A DNA stretch of 64,000 nt from IMG/VR virus record IMGVR_UViG_3300035698_022898, positions 1-64,000 of that record. One strand, 5' to 3'. Each line of letters starts with the position of its first letter. The first letter of the stretch is position 1. The notes under the pieces were generated by a model, which was given only the letters and a program-made list of their open reading frames with translations, was not told the DNA's origin and made no database searches. The position numbers and the translations under genes were made by a program. Of the stretch, positions 59,006 through 64,000 are shown one piece after another. The DNA comes from a virus.

Positions 59006-60324
59006 AAAATTCCCAACCTTCCACAAATTGCGTAATATGTGGAAATATCTTCGAGACTAATCTCGAGTACTTTGGATTGTTTCAAATGATCTTTTACAGT
59101 CTTTCCCGAAAAGTCGGACATGTTGTAAGGGTCGATTTTATACATTCTAAACCAAACAAGATCTGAATCTTGAATATCCCTTTTGTACACGATTTCCTCA
59201 TTCAAAAAGGAATTGGGGATAAAACTCGGAAGCAGTCTCATTGGACGTTCTGTGAGAATAAACCCGTCTTCCCAAGTAACTTCGGCCGCCGTTCCGTGAT
59301 AAGGTTGAAAGAACTGACCCAACCCTGCTTCGGTCCCGTTAGTTTGCACCCTGCTGTACAGTTCTTCGGGCTTAAACCCGTATTTTCGCAGGAAGTCTCC
59401 CGTCATATTGAGAGTCTTGAAAGTTTCTCCAGGGAAGAAAGTCATCGTAAGCCAGAAAATATTTGTGGGTTGGTTTTCCGCAAGTTCCATACAGGAACGA
59501 ATTACACCGCTTTTTTTCATTTCCGAAGCCACTTCGGGGGAAGCAGTTTCCAAACCGACTTCAAGAAGGCGTACACCCTGTTCACGGAAAGTTTCGTGTC
59601 CGTATTTTTGGGTGTACTTGAGAACGCTTATGGGTTCTGCCAAGGCGATGAAGTTAAAGCCCCCCAATTTGCGGGCATATTCCAAAATGTGGTAAGCACG
59701 ATCAGTATCGAAAAGGAAGTTTTCATCAGTGAAATGCAGATTTCTTATTCCACGATCGTGCATTTCATGAAGAATATTACAAACTACACTCTCAGGCAAC
59801 GCTAATCGTTTTCGTTCACAATTCCTTGTGGCGGGGCAAAAAGTGCAACCCTTGGGGCATCCGTATGAAGTAAAAAACGGATAAACCTGACCTTCGTATT
59901 CTCGTAAGTGCATATCACAATCACTCAGGAGAATTGTTTGAAAATCCTCATAATATCTATGATACTTGGAAATCCCTTCAAGTATGCGATGATTGGGGAT
60001 TACTTCCGAGGGCAAACAGTATCTGTCGATCAGCGGGTAATAGCCGAAGAAGACTTTGTAGCCCTCAAGGAAACGATTTATTACTTGACAAGCCTCAATC
60101 TGCGGGTATGACCACAAAGCAACCATGTACTTCTTTGCTTTGGGAAGATTGTCCAAATTGGCAACAGTGAAATCCTCAATCAGGAGGGTATCCAAACCAT
60201 CTGCCTTACATGAAGCATAGAGAATGTAAGGTAGGTAGCAGAAGCTTCCCCTGTTAAACTCGGTAGATGCAGGGTCTATGATAACTACATCGTAGACCTT
60301 ATCCTTCGACAGATTTACAGTCAT
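59002..60324 (-). CDS. Radical SAM enzyme, B12-binding-like type
   Basis: The 4Fe-4S site is GCPKGCTFCPA (Cys156, Cys160, Cys163). The N-terminal 120 residues form a Rossmann-like domain (VYDVVIIDPASTEFNRGSF), as in radical SAM enzymes with a cobalamin-binding start, but the DxHxxG ligand motif is not evident. A SAM-binding segment (LLEVGLETASPEVASEMKKS) follows. The ATG at 60324 lies behind GGAGG. It may alter the 7-deazaguanine side chain or act on its own substrate. Confidence 0.82.
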   Translation of the reverse strand: MTVNLSKDKVYDVVIIDPASTEFNRGSFCYLPYILYASCKADGLDTLLIEDFTVANLDNLPKAKKYMVALWSYPQIEACQVINRFLEGYKVFFGYYPLIDRYCLPSEVIPNHRILEGISKYHRYYEDFQTILLSDCDMHLREYEGQVYPFFTSYGCPKGCTFCPATRNCERKRLALPESVVCNILHEMHDRGIRNLHFTDENFLFDTDRAYHILEYARKLGGFNFIALAEPISVLKYTQKYGHETFREQGVRLLEVGLETASPEVASEMKKSGVIRSCMELAENQPTNIFWLTMTFFPGETFKTLNMTGDFLRKYGFKPEELYSRVQTNGTEAGLGQFFQPYHGTAAEVTWEDGFILTERPMRLLPSFIPNSFLNEEIVYKRDIQDSDLVWFRMYKIDPYNMSDFSGKTVKDHLKQSKVLEISLEDISTYYAICGRLGIL

Positions 60325-60667
60325 AATAAGCCTCCGCTCCATTTTCGTTATCCTCAAATACCGAGGTGTAAGCAGCACCGAATCTGTCTATCAGTTCGGC
60401 ACACATCATTTCGCATGACATTTTACCTAAGTCTTGGTCCCACCAGTTATCTTTAAGGAACTTTTCGACGAGCATTTTTTTGCTGATAAATTCAATATCT
60501 CTATCATCATGAAATACCGGCCATTTCATAGTAATGTGGAATACATGACGATGGGGAGTCTTTAGGAAGGATACAGCTTCAATGGGACATTCGGGCCAAC
60601 AATGGATAGCGGGGAAACTTGTCTTTATGATAACCGAGGATATTTTCCTAACGCTCATAATTGTCAT
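60299..60667 (-). CDS. Putative T-fold (QueD-like) protein, unknown role
   Basis: The segment FPAIHCWPECP, then HRHVFHITMKWPVFHDDRDI and SCEMMCAELIDRFG, resembles QueD/6-pyruvoyl-tetrahydropterin synthase fold in layout: two histidines in an HxH, a following strand, then an acidic helix. The zinc histidine pair plus His20 are present, but the CxxxHGH of true QueD is absent. It ends EDNENGAEAY. It overlaps the radical SAM gene and follows folE. Confidence 0.55.
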   Translation of the reverse strand: MTIMSVRKISSVIIKTSFPAIHCWPECPIEAVSFLKTPHRHVFHITMKWPVFHDDRDIEFISKKMLVEKFLKDNWWDQDLGKMSCEMMCAELIDRFGAAYTSVFEDNENGAEAYYDCKSVEG

Positions 60668-60694
60668 TTCCGACTCCGGGTAAAGTGTTAATCA

Positions 60695-60724
60695 AAGAAG
60701 GGGTTGTGGAGGTAACCCCTTCTT
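60695..60724 (-). terminator. Hairpin after folE
   Basis: On the minus strand AAGAAGGGGTT (60714-60724) pairs with AACCCCTTCTT (60695-60705) around an 8-base loop, then TGATTAAC follows. It is a strong 11-bp stem with a poor T tract. It may reduce transcription into the radical SAM gene, or stabilise folE mRNA. Confidence 0.5.
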
Positions 60725-60734
60725 CTCAAAGACT

Positions 60735-61313
60735 TTAACCTTGTTTAATGGATAAGTGAATGAGGGATAGCGCCTCCCCTCGAGCTTTGGCGTCTTTTTC
60801 ATGAACACCATACACCGCTGATGTTGTCATAGAGGCTCCACCATACTGGTTAACACCCCTACAAGTCATACAGCCGTGTTCTGCTCTCATGACCACAATA
60901 ACCCCAGCGGGATCTACGGTTTTGACGATGCAGTCCAGAACTTGTTTACAGAGGTTCTCCTGCAACTGAGGACGAGCTGCGAAATGGTTGACAATTCTTG
61001 AGGGCTTGGACGCTCCCAAAAGAAAATCTTTGGGAACGTAAGCGATCCAAGCCTTCCCGTAAAAGGGAAGGAAGTGGTGGGAACACATGGAAACGAAATG
61101 AATGGTGTCTAGTAGGATCAGCTCGTTATACTTCTCGTCGTTGGGGAATACCGTGACTTTGGGGGGCTTCTCATTCAAGCCTTTTAAGAACTCCGTACAC
61201 CACATTTTTGCAATGCGTTTCGGAGTTTCCTTCAGGTTGGGGTCAGACAAGTCCAACCCCAACCCTTTGGATAGAATCTCCGTTAGGAGATCGGTAATCA
61301 GTGCTTGGTTCAT
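60735..61313 (-). CDS. folE: GTP cyclohydrolase I
   Basis: All zinc ligands are present: Cys77 with His79/His80 in SMCSHHFLPFYG and Cys148/Cys151 in EHGCMTCRGV. The pocket residues GASKPSRIVNHFAARPQLQE and QYGGASMTTS match the FolE family. The enzyme turns GTP into dihydroneopterin triphosphate, the first step to 7-deazaguanines. At 192 residues it is of usual size. The ribosome site is weak. Confidence 0.92.
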   Translation of the reverse strand: MNQALITDLLTEILSKGLGLDLSDPNLKETPKRIAKMWCTEFLKGLNEKPPKVTVFPNDEKYNELILLDTIHFVSMCSHHFLPFYGKAWIAYVPKDFLLGASKPSRIVNHFAARPQLQENLCKQVLDCIVKTVDPAGVIVVMRAEHGCMTCRGVNQYGGASMTTSAVYGVHEKDAKARGEALSLIHLSIKQG

Positions 61314-61325
61314 GAAGGTGCCGGA

Positions 61326-61994
61326 TTACTTGGTTTTGGCGTCGGTGGCCGGCGCGGCAGTTTCCGTTTTGGTCTCGGCGGCTTTTTCAGCAGGGGCTTC
61401 CGTTTTGGTCTCGGCGGCTTTTTCAGCAGGCTTCTCGGCGGGCTTTTCCTTCTTTTCCGGCTTGAGGGATTCGCGGGCCTTGGTGGCGAAGGCGATCTGG
61501 TCGGCGGTGTAGGTCTTTTTCTCGTTTTTGATGACCCGTTTGGCGCCGATATCGTAGTAGATCTTGGCACGGCCGGCGATGAAGGTGGCGTCGGTCTGAC
61601 CCTTGGCTTTGTAGATCTCGGTATAGAGGGCCACGGCATCAGGCATGCCCTTGCCGGCGGCAACCAGGTCTTCGGCTTTCTGCTCGTTGTTCGGGCCGCG
61701 TTCCTTGGGCTCCTTCTTCTTCTTGGCCGCTTGCTCTTCTTCCGTGGGGTCTACCCCGTCCACGATGGAGTTGAACATGTCGATGACGCTCTCGGGGATT
61801 TTCTTTTCATCCTCGGAGCCTTCGGGAACGGATTCCACACCGGCCAGAAAGTCCTTCACGAGCTGTTCCTTCTTGGAGCCCATGGTCTGGATTTTGCGGA
61901 GTTTGCCGTCGGCGTCTTTGAGCACGCCGGCATGATTGAGAATCCCGATTTCCACTCGCAGGTTTTTTGCGTTTACAAATTCCGGTGACAACAT
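61326..61994 (-). CDS. Unknown charged protein with Ala/Lys/Glu repeat tail (222 aa)
   Basis: The N-terminal region (residues 1-165) is globular and helical (SKKEQLVKDFLAGVESVPEG; AEDLVAAGKGMPDAVALYTE). The last 45 residues repeat a 12-residue unit (APAEKAAETKTE). GC content is far above the neighbours. AAAGGAGG and a strong promoter precede it, so it is probably abundant; a histone-H1-like DNA-binding role is possible. It interrupts the queE-folE order. Confidence 0.65.
   Translation of the reverse strand: MLSPEFVNAKNLRVEIGILNHAGVLKDADGKLRKIQTMGSKKEQLVKDFLAGVESVPEGSEDEKKIPESVIDMFNSIVDGVDPTEEEQAAKKKKEPKERGPNNEQKAEDLVAAGKGMPDAVALYTEIYKAKGQTDATFIAGRAKIYYDIGAKRVIKNEKKTYTADQIAFATKARESLKPEKKEKPAEKPAEKAAETKTEAPAEKAAETKTETAAPATDAKTK
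61362..61430 (-). repeat. Two 33-base direct repeats with 36-base period
   Basis: TTCCGTTTTGGTCTCGGCGG and the following 13 bases occur at 61362-61394 and again at 61398-61430 without change. They encode the 12-residue AEKAAETKTE-type unit. Both copies are identical at the DNA level, so the duplication is recent or kept by recombination. Confidence 0.8.
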
Positions 61995-62069
61995 TGTTGG
62001 CTTCCTCCTTTAGAGGTTTTAAGAGGTTAATGACCTTTCCTGTAAATTGTCCTCCACGTACAAAAAAAT

Positions 62070-62097
62070 ACTATACAGGAGTTCACAGCTTTGTAAA
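62070..62097 (-). promoter_or_regulatory. Leftward sigma-70-type promoter of the 222-residue protein gene
   Basis: On the minus strand TTTACA (62092-62097) and TATAGT (62070-62075) are 16 bases apart. The leader would be about 70 bases, ending in AAAGGAGG before the ATG at 61994. It would also feed folE and the genes below it. Confidence 0.6.
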
Positions 62098-62131
62098 GAG
62101 GTTTATTTGGTATTTATTAAAAGTATCGTTT

Positions 62132-62773
62132 TTACTCCAACCCTAAAAGTTTGTGAAGTTGAACATTGAGCACGGCAGTACAGCATTGTGCTTCCAAAGC
62201 ACTCAATATCTTTTTGGGGTGTATGGCAAAACCATTATTGTCACAAACAGGAGAGATTGCAAAACGAGCTTCGGTTGCAGATTGCAAAGATTTAATAATC
62301 TTGATAGCCCTAAGAAGTTGCGGCTCGTTAGCAATCACAAACTTAATAAAATCTTTAAATCGAAGCTTCGGCAAATTCTCTGCCAAAAAGTAAGAATTTT
62401 CGGTTAACTTGTAATCAATAACCCAGAAACAATCTGCATTGTACCAAACTTCTTGAGTACCGTTAGTTTCTACAGTGACAGAGTATCCCTCTATTCCCAA
62501 GGCTTCAACAAGTAAACGTAAATCTTTTTGGAGGAGAGGTTCACCCCCCGTAATTGTTACCTTTTTGGTGTGTGAGTATTGAGGCAACTCCTTAACTATT
62601 CTACTTGCAGCCATATTTCGATCCGATTCATTATACTCTTTTGCCTCGGGGGCATCACAGTAAACACAGTCCAGATTACACCCTGCAAGACGAATAAAAA
62701 TTGACATGGTTCCTTGACCAAAGGCGTTGACCTCACCGTCAATGGAAGAAAAAATATTATTCACCCGAAGCAT
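62132..62773 (-). CDS. queE: 7-carboxy-7-deazaguanine synthase
   Basis: A short radical SAM protein of 213 residues. The cluster is GCNLDCVYCDAPEAK (Cys32, Cys36, Cys39), and TITGGEPLLQKDLRLLVEAL is the GGE segment. SIDGEVNAFGQGTMSIFIRL fits the substrate-binding start of QueE. It forms 7-carboxy-7-deazaguanine from the QueD product. AAAAGGAG precedes the ATG at 62773. It overlaps the small upstream gene by 17 bases. Confidence 0.9.
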   Translation of the reverse strand: MLRVNNIFSSIDGEVNAFGQGTMSIFIRLAGCNLDCVYCDAPEAKEYNESDRNMAASRIVKELPQYSHTKKVTITGGEPLLQKDLRLLVEALGIEGYSVTVETNGTQEVWYNADCFWVIDYKLTENSYFLAENLPKLRFKDFIKFVIANEPQLLRAIKIIKSLQSATEARFAISPVCDNNGFAIHPKKILSALEAQCCTAVLNVQLHKLLGLE

Positions 62774-63002
62774 CGTGAAACTCCTTTTCTGGAAGAGTTT
62801 TGTATGGTTTAGCCACACATTCTATCAAATGTTTTTCTGGATTATGAATAATTCGTATAATTCTAAAACTGACCGGTCCTTTCAAATCTAAGGACTTTTC
62901 AAGAACAAGAGACTCCCCTTCTCTAGGTAGTATATCCAGAAATAAATCTAACTGATCTACTGGTCCACCCTTCCACCTTTTGAAGAGGAGTCTAATTTTC
63001 AT
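62757..63002 (-). CDS. Unknown small protein between queD and queE (81 aa)
   Basis: The ATG at 63002 lies just after the queD stop. The product is mostly beta (MKIRLLFKRWKGGPVDQLDL; GPVSFRIIRIIHNPEKHLIE). It has no cysteine pair or known motif. Coupled translation suggests a role in the same pathway. Confidence 0.55.
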   Translation of the reverse strand: MKIRLLFKRWKGGPVDQLDLFLDILPREGESLVLEKSLDLKGPVSFRIIRIIHNPEKHLIECVAKPYKTLPEKEFHDASGE

Positions 63003-63004
63003 GG

Positions 63005-63421
63005 CTATTCCGTATCCGTCCATTCTGCGTAACAAGTGGATGTTTCCCAAATCCTGACACGGGTAAGTCCACAGCCGATGGGTGTTTGATGGATTTTGTC
63101 CCGAACATAGAGACACATGTGTTCTGCGGTAGGAGGAAGGTACCTGCCGGTGTACTCTGGTCTAGCCAAAACTTCATTGAGATTGGCATGATCCAAAGAA
63201 TCGATGATCGGATTGAGATACTCCTTCAATTCACCAAAGTCGAGGACCATGCCCGTTGAATCGTCCTCATTTGGGTATCGTATTTCCTCGTTGTGATCGA
63301 GCAGACGGAACTCCACCTCAATCTTGGCGTTGTGTCCGTGGGGGTTTTTGCATTTCCCAGGATGTTCCGGAAGTACATGAGCATACGCCACGTTCTCAAA
63401 AATCTTAACTACACTGAGCAT
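63005..63421 (-). CDS. queD: 6-carboxytetrahydropterin synthase
   Basis: Zinc and active-site residues of QueD are present: AYAH with His15, CKNPHGHN with Cys24, His28 and His30, LDFGELKEYL, LDHANLNE with Asp77/His78, and PTAEHMC with Glu100. It converts dihydroneopterin triphosphate to 6-carboxytetrahydropterin. AAGGAGG lies seven bases before the ATG at 63421; an ATG two codons earlier is too near. Confidence 0.92.
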   Translation of the reverse strand: MLSVVKIFENVAYAHVLPEHPGKCKNPHGHNAKIEVEFRLLDHNEEIRYPNEDDSTGMVLDFGELKEYLNPIIDSLDHANLNEVLARPEYTGRYLPPTAEHMCLYVRDKIHQTPIGCGLTRVRIWETSTCYAEWTDTE

Positions 63422-63433
63422 TTTCATTCCTCC

Positions 63434-63586
63434 TTACTTGTGATCTTCCAAGTGACGATTAAGATCTGCCAAAAAACTAGAACCTTTCAAAAGTTGTTGC
63501 CCCTTATCCGTATATACAATTTTTGTGGGTTTATGTCCTAATTCACACAAAGGACAAAGCTTTACGTCCCGTTTATCTTTTTTCAT
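63434..63586 (-). CDS. Small CxxC protein (50 aa)
   Basis: A GAGGAG site lies close before an ATG (KKDKRDVKLCPLCELGHKPT). The cysteine pair and a nearby histidine suggest one zinc knuckle. It ends AADLNRHLEDHK-like (LADLNRHLEDHK). The gene begins directly after a promoter and sits ahead of queD. No function is assigned. Confidence 0.65.
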   Translation of the reverse strand: MKKDKRDVKLCPLCELGHKPTKIVYTDKGQQLLKGSSFLADLNRHLEDHK

Positions 63587-63606
63587 AAGAGCTCCTCGTT
63601 CTATGT

Positions 63607-63635
63607 ATTGTATAAAAGTTTTCTTGATAATGCAA
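63607..63635 (-). promoter_or_regulatory. Leftward promoter ahead of the queD operon
   Basis: On the minus strand TTGCAT (63630-63635) and TACAAT (63607-63612) are 17 bases apart. The leader is short and its AGAACGAGGAGCTC serves as the ribosome site of the 50-residue gene. The -35 is weak, the -10 good. The region resembles the ligase leader. Confidence 0.55.
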
Positions 63636-63655
63636 GAGAATCAAGAAAATATATC

Positions 63656-64000
63656 TTAGGATGTTCCATCTTCATCCTCAGGGGATACAATCTGTTGTTC
63701 AACGTATATTTCACCATCCAAGAAAGGCTGCCCCAAATACAGACATTGCAGAAGTTCCGCTTGTAAGAACTCGTCAAAGAAATGGTGCCTGTGAGCTAAT
63801 AGACCAATACGCATGATTCCGTTTCTCTTTTCTATAGGTGTCTGATTTAAAACAATCATCATATCCAAGTGAGCAAGCTTTCTAATATCCTCACCGGTGT
63901 GTTTCTGCTTCACGTTTTTACGGTCAAAGGAATCCCTGTTTGACTGGGTAGCAGTAACTACCAAACAACCTCTGGATTGTGCCATTCCTTTCAAAGCTTT
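63656..64000 (-). CDS. DnaB-like replicative helicase, C-terminal part (runs off window)
   Basis: The frame is open to the window edge, so the N-terminal part is missing. GCLVVTATQSNRDSFDRKNV matches the RecA-core motif in which the sensor Gln lies (VTxTQxNR), and LAHLDMMIVLNQTP is the following strand and helix. IGLLAHRHHFFDEF is near the arginine-finger/strand end. Ring helicases of this class unwind the fork ahead of the polymerase. Confidence 0.75.
   Translation of the reverse strand, partial: KALKGMAQSRGCLVVTATQSNRDSFDRKNVKQKHTGEDIRKLAHLDMMIVLNQTPIEKRNGIMRIGLLAHRHHFFDEFLQAELLQCLYLGQPFLDGEIYVEQQIVSPEDEDGTS

Noticed and set aside
1-64000. tRNA genes, CRISPR arrays, integrase, transposase or lysogeny repressor
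   Set aside because: Nothing of the kind was recognised by reading; a dedicated tRNA scan would be needed for certainty.

Overview
The window is a piece of a tailed double-stranded DNA phage (siphovirus type) of unknown host. A complete head-tail module is present: P27-like small terminase, large terminase, portal, S49 protease/scaffold, lambda E-like capsid, tail tube, a frameshifted tail-assembly chaperone, a 1190-residue tape measure, and lambda M/L/K/J-like tail-tip proteins. There is no sheath, baseplate, integrase, rRNA, CRISPR array or recognisable tRNA. Ribosome binding sites are mostly strong AGGAGG types, and several promoters look like ordinary bacterial sigma-70 sites. Both ends cut through genes, so the window is only part of a larger genome.

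Layout. (1) 1-2886, leftward: small early-type genes including two MazG-like pyrophosphohydrolases. (2) 2926-3005: back-to-back promoters. (3) 3025-39965, rightward: packaging and head (3025-12832); a block of sugar-transferase and methyltransferase genes (12858-19008) wedged between head-tail connector and tail genes; tail (18990-31134); fibres, including a duplicated repeat protein, a kelch-like protein and a collar-like protein (31146-37361); then a membrane/lysis-like group (37374-39965). (4) 39962-64000, leftward: replication and recombination, then a 7-deazaguanine pathway. This arm holds a Rad50 ATPase split over separate genes around Mre11, DNA ligase, RuvC-like resolvase, FEN-like exonuclease, RecA-like recombinase, gp32-like SSB, a clamp loader, a family A DNA polymerase with an N-terminal uracil-DNA-glycosylase-like domain, a DnaN-like clamp and a DnaB-like helicase.

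The 56901-63421 segment encodes FolE, QueD and QueE (GTP to 7-carboxy-7-deazaguanine) and a TGT/DpdA-like transglycosylase. Between them lie a radical SAM enzyme, a GT4 glycosyltransferase and a second T-fold-like protein. No QueC is visible. This suggests a modified guanine in the phage DNA, possibly carried beyond the known products. Around it and the polymerase genes lie four very small proteins that share a start motif (M-x-[IL]-[YF]-x-A-G) and a later aromatic [SAT]-F-[FY]-[YW] motif. They look like one undescribed paralogous family.

Other points: a textbook -1 frameshift signal (A AAA AAC plus an 11-bp stem) in the tail chaperone, an in-frame internal start for the scaffold, a structured 188-base non-coding gap upstream of the polymerase operon, and a 13-base intergenic sequence repeated in two places 24 kb apart. 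Functions are assigned from motifs read by eye; no database search was possible.
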